In this document: piece after piece, positions 32,805 through 40,687 of the stretch
Layout of the letters: the number at the start of each line of letters is the position of its first letter
Position numbering within the stretch: the stretch's first letter is position 1
Source of the DNA: Pseudomonas putida
GTDB taxonomy: Bacteria; Pseudomonadota; Gammaproteobacteria; Pseudomonadales; Pseudomonadaceae
NCBI RefSeq assembly: GCF_001636055.1
Contig: NZ_CP011789.1
Location: 62,001 to 126,000 of the forward strand
Direction of reading: 5' to 3'
DNA: 64,000 nt
The notes under the pieces: generated by a model
Database searches by the model: none
Told to the model about the DNA's origin: nothing
What the model saw: only the letters and a program-made list of their open reading frames with translations
Translations under genes and position numbers: made by a program

Positions 32805-33785
32805 ATGGCATTGGTGGGTAGGCGCGACGGCCGCAATTTCGGCTACGGCAGGCAACTGAGCTATGCAGGGCCGCAGGCACTGAAAGACATGTTCGGCGGT
32901 GGCCATTACGGAACGGTCAAAGCGCACTGTGACCGGTGGTTGGCATTCGTGAAGTGGTGCCGTTCCGAACAGGGGCCGGGTATCAATGATGCGCGGCAGA
33001 TTGATCGGAAGGTGTTGGCCGACTATGCAGCATATCTGCGCGACACGGTTGAGCGCGGTGACCTCGCCGTCAGCACCGCGCAAAACCGGCTTTCCAGCGT
33101 CAACAGGATCATGGCGGCGCTTCGCGGTGATCAGTACGTGAAGTTACGAAGTCCGAGCAAGGCACTGGGCATGCAGCGCACCGGGATTCGCCAGTCGGTG
33201 CCGCAAGGCCAAGACCGCGAACAGGTTAAACAGATTGTCGATGCGCTCTGCCGTGATCATCAGCAGCGGGTCGCCGCGATTGTTCTGTTGACGCGCGCCA
33301 CCGGCATGCGCTTGCGTGAGGCCATCCTGGCTGACCTGCCACGGCTAAGCCGTGAGGCTAACGATCTAGGCAAGATAAACATTCAGGATGGCACCAAAGG
33401 TGGCCGCGCGGGTGCCTCAGCGCCACGTTGGATTGCGGTGGATGACCATGTTCGAGGTGCGCTCGGATTTGCACGGCAGATGTCGCCTGCAGGTAGCAGC
33501 AACCTAATAGCGCCACATGAAAGCTATCTGAATGTTCTGCAAGAAATCATTCACCCCGCGCGGGCCATCCTGCATGCACACAACCTCAGAGGCTTCCATG
33601 AGCTCCGTGCGGCGTACGCATGTGAGCGCTATGAGCAAATCACCCAGCACCGGGCGCCTATCAACGGCGGCCAGTGTTGCCTGGTAGATAGATACCTTGA
33701 TCGTGAAGCTCGGAGGCAAATCAGCAGTGAGCTAGGGCACGGTCGGATCGATGTGGTCGCGGCCTACATTGGAGGACGGACATGA
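32805..33785 (+). CDS. Tyrosine-recombinase-like protein (Integrase_1 type)
   Basis: The start is set at the ATG at 32805 with GAGGTGA 6 bases before; a longer frame starts at 32760. The 326-residue protein has an N-terminal core-binding region (HYGTVKAHCDRWLAFVKWC) and a catalytic-like half with Arg in RATGMRLREAILADL and His-x-x-Arg in GFHELRAAYACERY; the C-terminal SSELGHGRIDVVAAYIGG supplies the second His and Tyr. It fits the 'integrase domain-containing' proteins found in Pseudomonas islands, distinct from the P4-type integrase. Confidence 0.75.
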   Translation: MALVGRRDGRNFGYGRQLSYAGPQALKDMFGGGHYGTVKAHCDRWLAFVKWCRSEQGPGINDARQIDRKVLADYAAYLRDTVERGDLAVSTAQNRLSSVNRIMAALRGDQYVKLRSPSKALGMQRTGIRQSVPQGQDREQVKQIVDALCRDHQQRVAAIVLLTRATGMRLREAILADLPRLSREANDLGKINIQDGTKGGRAGASAPRWIAVDDHVRGALGFARQMSPAGSSNLIAPHESYLNVLQEIIHPARAILHAHNLRGFHELRAAYACERYEQITQHRAPINGGQCCLVDRYLDREARRQISSELGHGRIDVVAAYIGGRT

Positions 33786-34057
33786 GCAAGCCATTCGATA
33801 TGGAGCTGTTCTTGGCTGGCGTGCTGATCGGATCGCGCGCGACGCGGCAACGTCATTTGCGGCAGGCGAAGCTTATCCAAGCTGAGATTGCAGATCGCTG
33901 GCAGCGAGAGACGCCTTGGGCCTGGCAAAAAAAACACTTATCTTGGTTTCTTGAGCATCGCCTATGTAGACACAGTGAGGCGACGCGGTATTACTACGTA
34001 CTGACGGTACGGCTGATAGTTCGCCGCTTAAAAAAATCATGGAATTTCAAACTCTGA
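33782..34057 (+). CDS. Small basic partner of the recombinase, unknown function
   Basis: A 91-residue very basic, Trp/Arg-rich protein (MSKPFDMELFLAGVLIGSRA; RQAKLIQAEIADRWQRET). Its start overlaps the recombinase stop by four bases, so the two are translationally coupled. No family recognised; may bind DNA or assist recombination. Confidence 0.6.
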   Translation: MSKPFDMELFLAGVLIGSRATRQRHLRQAKLIQAEIADRWQRETPWAWQKKHLSWFLEHRLCRHSEATRYYYVLTVRLIVRRLKKSWNFKL

Positions 34058-34525
34058 TCGAGTGCGTTGCATGAGTGACTCAGCAATTTGCTTTCACAGG
34101 CTTTCGCTCTATTCAATGAAGAAGAAGCAATTAAGAACAATTTAATTATTCTGAAAAGTCGAACACTATCAAATAGCTTTAGCACCTAAAGCCACATAAA
34201 GGCCTACGCACCTGGATTACTCTCAATTCCGCCAAGGCGCACATTATAATCAGAAATAGACTTACCATTCAAAAATTAGGAGCAACGCTGAAGTATCAGA
34301 CAACAAACGGAAACTAGCCAGCCACTAACACCTTAAAGCTTCCATACCAAGATCGGCCGAACTCTGCGCCCGGCCGATTCGCAGGCTTATCGGAACTGAA
34401 AAACCTACATCATTTGAAATATTAGAGAGCAGTCAGAATATCTCAACCCATAGATTCCCTAAGCGGCATAGACCTAAAAACAAAGTACCGAATACATGTC
34501 GATTCTTTTAGACCGCCAGCATCAA
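34058..34525. other. AT-rich intergenic region
   Basis: 468 bases, clearly more AT-rich than the flanks. I see no coding frame, tRNA or strong hairpin; it separates convergent recombinase and ATPase genes. Confidence 0.6.
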
Positions 34526-36082
34526 TCATCCAAAGCATGACAAATGAGCCTTTAATGCATTATGAACAAAGACTTTGTTCTGGAAGAGAATCTCATCATC
34601 ACCCCTGAAGGAGAAACGCATTCTTTCATGGTGCTCATCTATATTCCCTATAATTCCAACACGGAAAAGATCTTTTAGCACTTCACGAAGTGAAACTCGC
34701 TCCAGCAGCTTTTTCGTCTCATCATGTTCCAGCACTACAAGATCTGCCCTCTCACTTAACTCAGCAAATGTAGCTATTTGTTTGTATCCATAGAAAAGAT
34801 ATTTAATCCCTTCAACTTCAGCAGCCTTATATTTTGCCTTCAGTTCTTCTGCGAGCTCTACCCAAGATGCAGTGGAATATGCTTTGCGTATAGCTTCGAG
34901 AGCTTGCAAAGAAAAAGTTTCATCATCTGGATATTGGTCTTGCACAGTAATTAGCAAGCGCACTACATCACGAGGACGATACCATGAATTATGAAGAATA
35001 TAGACTTGCGGACTTTGATTATTTATTTTTCGTGGAAAATAATGATTCCATAACTCTTGAGATGATAAGTCTACAAGTCCTGCTTCCTCGCGCGCATTGT
35101 TTATGCGCTGCCAGATAATATTCAATAGCGGCTGCTGTGTGGCATCAAGCCCGGGTCTATTCCATGATATTACAGACCCGAAATCAGCAATCGGCTTATT
35201 GATTTCCTTCCCCAATGCGTCCACAGCACTTAAGACTTCTGATCTGATGGCTGCATAGAGGCAGATTGGATAGCCTCTCGACTTACAAGTCGCGTTCAAT
35301 CGCTCAATCGAGACAATCAGATCCCTAACTAAGCGAGCATCACGCTGGTACTGCTTGTTGCTAGCGTAATTCAGCTCGAGCTCGTCAAAAAAAACGTTCA
35401 ACCGTCTTGCATCAGGCTCTAATTTCTGGAAGGCTTGATCGGCTCTACGTACAAGGTCGTTGAAATTAACCTTTGCTCGACCAGAGTCATCCCAATCAAA
35501 TTCCAAACCTAACTTCGGCGACTGGCTTATTTCAACCGTACCTTTTCGAATATTAGGCACCAATCGCATAAGTCCAGATTTCTCTGGCTTAGCATCTGCT
35601 TCAGAAGTGACCAATGCAACAAACGTATTGAGCAATTCGTTATTCTGGAATGGTGAGCTGCCCTCTTGAATTAGAGAGGCAATTTTTCTATAGATAAACC
35701 AACGCCATACGGTCTCAAAATCATCGCCGTCATAAGCATCACTATTTTCTGCCACCACTTGAACCCTGGCTGCGCGAGCAAAATCCTTTCTCAAGTCTTC
35801 ATCTACGTCTGATTTAAACAAAACGAAACTTGAATCTGAGTCGCCGGATTCCTCAAGCTTTAATGAGACATAGCGCAGAAGAGCTGTTTTCCCTGTGCCT
35901 TTTAATCCCACTATGTAATATTTTTTCTTATCGTAAAATTTTTCTATCGATAGCGCTGGCGGAACAACAAACGAGTTAACGAAACGTACGATTTCTTCAG
36001 GACTATTACTCAGCACCTCATTCTTAGCATCTGTGCTACCAAGAGGAATATCCTTTAGCTTTAGTACACCTGAAGTAGTCAT
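34526..36082 (-). CDS. P-loop ATPase, Sll1717-like; candidate defence gene
   Basis: The start is set at the ATG at 36082, 7 bases after AGGAAG; 518 residues. Walker A GLKGTGKT lies at residues 59-66, preceded by a YDKKKYYIV strand, and VFFDELE (230-236) is Walker B. After it come an IRSEVLSAVDAL sensor-like region and a helical C-terminal half with a winged-helix-like pattern (about 395-505). The layout fits the Sll1717-type AAA/STAND-like ATPases. Base composition is far more AT-rich than the host, and it is the only intact cargo gene of the island. Function unknown; defence is inference. Confidence 0.75.
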   Translation of the reverse strand: MTTSGVLKLKDIPLGSTDAKNEVLSNSPEEIVRFVNSFVVPPALSIEKFYDKKKYYIVGLKGTGKTALLRYVSLKLEESGDSDSSFVLFKSDVDEDLRKDFARAARVQVVAENSDAYDGDDFETVWRWFIYRKIASLIQEGSSPFQNNELLNTFVALVTSEADAKPEKSGLMRLVPNIRKGTVEISQSPKLGLEFDWDDSGRAKVNFNDLVRRADQAFQKLEPDARRLNVFFDELELNYASNKQYQRDARLVRDLIVSIERLNATCKSRGYPICLYAAIRSEVLSAVDALGKEINKPIADFGSVISWNRPGLDATQQPLLNIIWQRINNAREEAGLVDLSSQELWNHYFPRKINNQSPQVYILHNSWYRPRDVVRLLITVQDQYPDDETFSLQALEAIRKAYSTASWVELAEELKAKYKAAEVEGIKYLFYGYKQIATFAELSERADLVVLEHDETKKLLERVSLREVLKDLFRVGIIGNIDEHHERMRFSFRGDDEILFQNKVFVHNALKAHLSCFG

Positions 36083-36439
36083 CAAAAACTTCCTGTATAT
36101 CCGATTTTAACTTACTGTAGAAAAATAGGTTATTGCCCAAACTGAGCAGCACGCTACTCGCAGCGCGCCTGAGCCATAAGAAACTATTTACCACACATCC
36201 GCCCTCGGCGCCAAGCATGCAGGAGAAATATTCCTGTTATTAGTGACTAACTGCTGTTCACAACGTTGCGGATAAATCTTCGACAAGGAGGACAGGTGAG
36301 GTCGCGCTTGTTCGCAATTGGCATTGCGTCTCCCATGTTCTATAAAATTGTTCATACCGGTCGCTCCGAGGCAACGCTGTCTATCCTTCTGTTGATGGAA
36401 CTACATTGAGAGTAACTCCCGTAAATAGAGGTATCGCTC
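36083..36439. other. AT-rich intergenic region upstream of the ATPase gene
   Basis: Holds the ATPase ribosome-binding site next to its start. No other coding frame or terminator is evident. Confidence 0.5.
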
Positions 36440-36941
36440 TCGTCTCACTAACAAGAGCATGAGTCAGTGGAAGTTAGCGGCGACTACAAAGGTCCGTTAC
36501 TGAAATAATACAGGCGCACTGGTACAACCGGACGGTAAACTTCTGACCTTTGATATAATACCACTCGAGGAGGAAGATAACTTCTCTCGAAAGCTTACTG
36601 AAAATGTTAAGCAATACAAATAACGGATCGCCTGCGCCTCTAAAAATTACGATTACATATTATTCAATCTGACGGGCAGATCTCCACTCAAGCAGCCCCA
36701 TTAGATGCGGGTGGACTTTTCACTCTCCTGCGAGCCAATGCAGATAACTGTAATGCAGTATTTTCTGTTAACTCTGAAAATAGTTGCATTGGGCGCGGGA
36801 TGCCGACTGCAGAGCGGATCCCTACGGCTTCGGATAGGCTACATAGAGGATTGGAAGATGAGCTTGAAGTTCGAGAGTACAGACAGCGTGAGGCTGAGGC
36901 TGCTGCTATAAAGATAAATCCATGGGGATATTTTTAGGGGT
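36440..36941 (+). pseudogene. Frameshifted remnant of an unidentified gene
   Basis: Short protein-like stretches continue across frames: ESVEVSGDYKGPLLK (ending near 36505), then ALVQPDGKLLTFDIIPLEEE (from 36516), ending at a TAA at 36621-36623, then NADNCNAVFSVNSENSCIG (from about 36738) running to KINPWGYF before a TAG near 36941. Each piece reads as plausible protein but needs frameshifts and stops to be joined. Parent family not recognised. Confidence 0.5.
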
Positions 36942-36995
36942 AGAAATAGGTAACCGAAAGATAAAAAACATTATAAATCAGATAGTCACAACTAT

Positions 36996-37012
36996 TTTCG
37001 ACTCCTGGTGCC
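36996..37012 (+). other. Candidate distal attachment site (tRNA 3'-end-like 17-mer)
   Basis: TTCGACTCCTGGTGCC at 36997-37012 matches the tRNA-Thr 3' segment TTCGATTCCTGGTGCC (30371-30386) at 15 of 16 bases. It lies at the change from AT-rich island DNA to core-type DNA, where the far end of the island is expected. The match then stops (CACACATACC against GGCACCATTC). Suggestive only. Confidence 0.45.
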
Positions 37013-37071
37013 ACACATACCCAATGGCAGCTCCCGCAGCACCCAAAAAACTAGCTACTTGCCAGTACCTG

Positions 37072-37368
37072 TTACTCCCGGCTCACTACCCGCTCAGCAA
37101 CCGCTCGATAAATCTCCTCCCGCTCGCGCTTACCCACAGCCACTACAAACACAACAACCTGCTGCTCCACAACCTGGTAAACCAAGCGATACCCACTGCT
37201 ACGTAGCTTGACCTTGTAGCAGTCCGGAAGATCACTCAACCGATTGGCCTCAACCCGAGGGTTCTCCAAGACCGCTACCAACTTTTTCTTTAATTGCTGC
37301 CGAACCGTGTCCCCCAGCTTGCGCCACTCCTTCAGCGCTCGCGCATCAAACTCGAGGCTATAGGTCAT
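37072..37368 (-). CDS. RelE/ParE-type toxin
   Basis: A 98-residue basic protein with the RelE-fold pattern: MTYSLEFDARALKEWRKLGD at the start, RLSDLPDCYKVKLRSSGYRL in the middle and a C-terminal VVVFVVAVGKREREEIYR strand-helix. Such toxins cleave ribosome-bound mRNA. It overlaps the antitoxin stop by 11 bases and lies downstream of it. Confidence 0.85.
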   Translation of the reverse strand: MTYSLEFDARALKEWRKLGDTVRQQLKKKLVAVLENPRVEANRLSDLPDCYKVKLRSSGYRLVYQVVEQQVVVFVVAVGKREREEIYRAVAERVVSRE

Positions 37369-37597
37369 CCAGTGAAACCTTCACACGCTGCGGATCGGCC
37401 AGTCGCTCCCTGACAGTTGCCAACAGTGCCTCGTCCTCATCTGTGACCAGCACGGTCTTGAAGGGAAGCTGCCCACGCTCGGCAACGTATTGCAGTGCTT
37501 GGCGCATCAGCTCGGAGGGCGTCACTCCCAGCTTCTCCAATTCGCGGTAGGCGCGCGCCTTGAGTTCGTCGTCGATACGGACGTTGATGGATGCCAT
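37358..37597 (-). CDS. RelB/DinJ-type antitoxin (RHH)
   Basis: The start is set at the ATG at 37597 (MASINVRIDDELKARAYREL), 79 residues; the frame is open to 37705 but the RHH fold begins here. The N-terminal ribbon-helix-helix (INVRIDDEL, then VTPSELMRQALQYV) is typical of RelB/DinJ antitoxins, and the acidic C-terminus would wrap the toxin. Pairs with the downstream RelE-like gene and should autorepress. Confidence 0.83.
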   Translation of the reverse strand: MASINVRIDDELKARAYRELEKLGVTPSELMRQALQYVAERGQLPFKTVLVTDEDEALLATVRERLADPQRVKVSLDDL

Positions 37598-37753
37598 GAA
37601 AAGGGGCCTCTGCGTAATGACGTTGGTCTTTACAATGCCGTGCAGAGACCCGACACGCAAGCTGAAACGACAACTGGCGTGTCGCTTCCCAATCGGTTCC
37701 ACCAAAAGCTACAACCGGTCAATCTCCCTCCGAGGCAGGACAAAAAAGCCCCT

Positions 37754-38455
37754 TCAAATAGCCCCCTGCCCCACCCGCTTCGCCAACTCCTCCGCACTCT
37801 CCTTCCGTTCCGAATACCGATCCACCAGATACTCCGCCCGCCCGCGCAACAGCACCGTGAACTTCACCAGCTCCTCCATCACATCCACCACGCGGTCGTA
37901 ATACGCCGAGGGCTTCATCCGCCCTGCCTCATCGAACTCCATATACGCCTTAGGCACCGACGATTGGTTGGGGATGGTGAACATGCGCATCCAGCGCCCG
38001 AGCACGCGCAGTTGGTTGACGACGTTGAACGACTGCGAACCGCCGCACACCTGCATCACTGCCAGGGTCTTGCCCTGGGTGGGGCGCATGGCGCCGAGTT
38101 CGAGGGGGATCCAGTCGATCTGGGCCTTGAACACCGCCGACAAGGCGCCGTGGCGCTCCGGTGAGCACCAGACCTGGCCTTCGGACCATTGCACCAGCTC
38201 GCGCAGTTCCTGGACCTTGGGGTGATCGACAGGGGCGTCATCCGGCAGGGGCAGGCCGGAGGGGTCGAAGATGCGGGTGTCCGCACCGAAGTGTTGCAAC
38301 AGGCGCGCGGCTTCTTCGACCAGCAAGCGGCTGAAGGAGCGTTCGCGGGTCGAGCCGTACAGCAGCAGGATGCGCGGGGGGTGAGCGTTGTCCAGCGGCT
38401 GTCCGGGCAGGTCGTCGAACAACGACAGGTCGAGGTTGGGCAGCGTGTCCGACAT
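37754..38455 (-). CDS. arsH: Arsenical resistance flavoprotein ArsH
   Basis: A 233-residue NADPH-dependent FMN reductase-family protein. [16 protein letters not shown] (about 30-45) is the flavodoxin-like FMN-binding loop, and [20 protein letters not shown] and [18 protein letters not shown] are characteristic of ArsH. ArsH oxidises organoarsenicals. Last gene of arsRBCH, 9 bases after arsC. Confidence 0.93.
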   Translation of the reverse strand: MSDTLPNLDLSLFDDLPGQPLDNAHPPRILLLYGSTRERSFSRLLVEEAARLLQHFGADTRIFDPSGLPLPDDAPVDHPKVQELRELVQWSEGQVWCSPERHGALSAVFKAQIDWIPLELGAMRPTQGKTLAVMQVCGGSQSFNVVNQLRVLGRWMRMFTIPNQSSVPKAYMEFDEAGRMKPSAYYDRVVDVMEELVKFTVLLRGRAEYLVDRYSERKESAEELAKRVGQGAI

Positions 38456-38464
38456 GGTCCCTCC

Positions 38465-38935
38465 TCAGAGCGTGCCGATACGATCCAGCTCGCGCTTGAG
38501 CTGATCACGGTCGAGGGCATCCGGACGCAGCGCAAAGAACGCCTCGAAACGCCGTTGAATATGCGCGAGGGTCGCCCGGAATGCGGCGTCGATCGTGGCG
38601 TCGTCGCCCACCACGTCGGAAGGGTCTTCCAACCCCCAGTGGGCCTTGAGCGCCGGGCCGAAGTACACGGGGCACGCTTCGCCAGCGGCCTTGTCGCAGA
38701 CGGTGATGACGATGTCTGGCGGGTTGCCTTCGAAGGCTTCGTTGCCTTTGCTGCTCAGGCCATCGATGGCGATGCCGGCTTGCTGCAGGGTCTGCAGGCT
38801 GCGCGGGAGCACCTGGCCTCGTGGGAAGCTGCCGGCGCTGATGGCTTCGTAGCCTTGCGGGGCGAGGTGGTTGAACAGGGCTTCGCACAGAATGCTGCGA
38901 CAGCTGTTGGCCGTGCACATGAACAGGATTCGCAT
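38465..38935 (-). CDS. arsC: Arsenate reductase ArsC (low-molecular-weight phosphatase type)
   Basis: A 156-residue protein. The N-terminal FMCTANSCRS is the P-loop of the LMW phosphatase/arsenate reductase fold (CX5R with Cys8), and DIVITVCDKAAGEACPVYFG carries further cysteines used in the thiol relay. It reduces arsenate to arsenite, which ArsB exports. Lies between arsB and arsH. Confidence 0.9.
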   Translation of the reverse strand: MRILFMCTANSCRSILCEALFNHLAPQGYEAISAGSFPRGQVLPRSLQTLQQAGIAIDGLSSKGNEAFEGNPPDIVITVCDKAAGEACPVYFGPALKAHWGLEDPSDVVGDDATIDAAFRATLAHIQRRFEAFFALRPDALDRDQLKRELDRIGTL

Positions 38936-38962
38936 CGTTCGCTCCCCGCCGCGTGGCGGTTT

Positions 38963-40246
38963 TCAAAGGCCCAGGCGCAGTGCCAGGGCGGAAAGGGTGA
39001 TCAGCAGCACCGGCAGGGTCAGCAGGATGCCGACCTTGAAGTAGTACCCCCAGGTGATGCGCATGCCTTTGCGTGCCAGCACGTGCAGCCAGAGCAACGT
39101 GGCGAGGCTGCCGATGGGGGTGATCTTCGGGCCGAGGTCGCAGCCGATGACGTTGGCGTAGATCATCGCGTCGCGCACCAGCCCTTCGGCGCCGCTGGCC
39201 TGGATCGACAAGGCGCCGACCAGCACGCTGGGCAGGTTGTTCATCACCGACGACAGCAACGCCGCGATCAGGCCGGTGCCGAGGGTGGCTGTCCACAGGC
39301 CGTGGGCAGCGAGGCGGTCGAGTACTGTGGCGAGGGCGTCGGTCATGCCGGCGTTGCGCAGGCCGTACACCACCAGGTACATGCCCAGCGAGAACACCAC
39401 GATCTGCCAGGGCGCTTCGCGCAGCACGCGGCGGGTGGAGATCACATGGCCACGGGCGGCGACGGCGAACAGCACGGCGGCGCAGGCTGCGGCCACTGCG
39501 CTGACCGGGATGCCCAGCGGCTCGAGCACGAACAGGCCCACCAGCAGCGCCAGCAATACCACCCAGCCGACGCGGAAGGTCGCGCGGTCGCGGATTGCCA
39601 GGGCGGGGGCCTTGAGGTCATCCAGAGCATAGCGCGCCGGGATGTCGCGCCGGAAGTACAGGAACAGCACCAGCAGCGTGGCAGCCACGGCCACCAGGTT
39701 GACCGGCAGCATCACCGAGGCATAGGCGCTGAAGCCCAGCCCGAAGTAGTCGGCCGAGACGATGTTCACCAGGTTCGACACCACCAGCGGCAGGCTGGCG
39801 GTGTCGGCGATGAAGCCTGCGGCCATGACGAAGGCCAGGGTCGCGCCGGGCGAGAAGCGCAGCGCCAGCAGCATCGACATGACGATGGGGGTGAGGATCA
39901 GCGCGGCGCCGTCATTGGCGAACAGAGCAGACACTGCGGCGCCCAGCAGCACGATGAAGGCGAACAAGCGGCGTCCGCTGCCGCGGGCCCAGCGCGCCAC
40001 ATGCAGGGCGGACCACTCGAAGAAGCCGGCCTCGTCGAGCAGCAGGCTGACGATGATGATGGCGATGAAGGTGGCCGTGGCATTCCAGATGATCGCCCAG
40101 ACGGCGGGTATGTCGTGCAACGACACCGCGCCGAACAGCAGCGCCAGCAGTGCGCCGAAACTGGCGCTCCAGCCGACGCCAAGCCCCTTGGGCTGCCAGA
40201 TGACCAGGATGAGGGTGAAGACGAAGACGCAGGCGGCGATCAGCAT
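38963..40246 (-). CDS. arsB: Arsenite efflux permease ArsB
   Basis: The start is set at the ATG at 40246, with GAGGA 8 bases upstream; a GTG at 40264 is the alternative. The 427-residue protein has about 11-12 membrane segments and ArsB signatures ([13 protein letters not shown] near residue 20; [14 protein letters not shown] and [20 protein letters not shown] in the C-terminal half). Exports arsenite/antimonite. Confidence 0.95.
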   Translation of the reverse strand: MLIAACVFVFTLILVIWQPKGLGVGWSASFGALLALLFGAVSLHDIPAVWAIIWNATATFIAIIIVSLLLDEAGFFEWSALHVARWARGSGRRLFAFIVLLGAAVSALFANDGAALILTPIVMSMLLALRFSPGATLAFVMAAGFIADTASLPLVVSNLVNIVSADYFGLGFSAYASVMLPVNLVAVAATLLVLFLYFRRDIPARYALDDLKAPALAIRDRATFRVGWVVLLALLVGLFVLEPLGIPVSAVAAACAAVLFAVAARGHVISTRRVLREAPWQIVVFSLGMYLVVYGLRNAGMTDALATVLDRLAAHGLWTATLGTGLIAALLSSVMNNLPSVLVGALSIQASGAEGLVRDAMIYANVIGCDLGPKITPIGSLATLLWLHVLARKGMRITWGYYFKVGILLTLPVLLITLSALALRLGL

Positions 40247-40264
40247 CGGCAGGTCCTCGTCCAC

Positions 40265-40612
40265 TCAGCAGCCGGCAGCGGCACGGACGGGGCGATCGTC
40301 CATGTGCTGCAGGCGGGCGATGTTGTCCTGGAGCCAGGCGGCATTGGCCTGGGCGGTGACCTGCAACAGCTCGCTGACCCAGGCGGGCAGTTCAGGGTTG
40401 AGGCGGTAGTACACCCACTGCCCCTGGCGGCGGTCCAGCAACAGGCCGGCGCTGCGCAACTGGGCGAGGTGGCGGCTGATTTTCGGCTGGCTGTCGTCGA
40501 GGGCGCACATCAGTTCGCACACACACAGTTCGCCAAGGCGGGCGATCAGCAAGGTGGCGCGAACGCGGGTCTCGTCGGCGAGGGACTTGAAGACCTGGGT
40601 GGGGGTGATCAT
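40265..40612 (-). CDS. arsR: Arsenic-responsive repressor ArsR
   Basis: The start is set at the ATG at 40612 (MITPTQVFKSLADETRVRAT), 115 residues. The ELCVCELMCAL segment (about 29-38) carries the metal-binding cysteines in the alpha-3 helix, and SQPKISRHLAQLRSAGLL is the recognition helix. It represses its own operon and releases on arsenite. A 13-bp-arm palindrome lies just upstream. Confidence 0.93.
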   Translation of the reverse strand: MITPTQVFKSLADETRVRATLLIARLGELCVCELMCALDDSQPKISRHLAQLRSAGLLLDRRQGQWVYYRLNPELPAWVSELLQVTAQANAAWLQDNIARLQHMDDRPVRAAAGC

Positions 40613-40627
40613 GGGAGGCACCTGAAC

Positions 40628-40659
40628 ATATGGAAATCCGAATATACGGATTTCCATAT
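40628..40659. promoter_or_regulatory. ArsR operator palindrome
   Basis: ATATGGAAATCCG (40628-40640) and CGGATTTCCATAT (40647-40659) are perfect 13-bp inverted arms around AATATA, 16 bases upstream of the arsR start. Size and position fit an ArsR-dimer operator overlapping the ars promoter. Confidence 0.85.
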
Positions 40660-40687
40660 ATAGATTGCAACAGGTGCTGTCGTTTGA

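Noticed and set aside
36036..36218. 60-codon minus-strand frame over the ATPase start
   Set aside because: It overlaps the ATPase N-terminus in another frame; no recognisable protein.
38189..40663. 824-codon plus-strand open frame across arsH-arsR
   Set aside because: Antisense shadow of four well-recognised ars genes.
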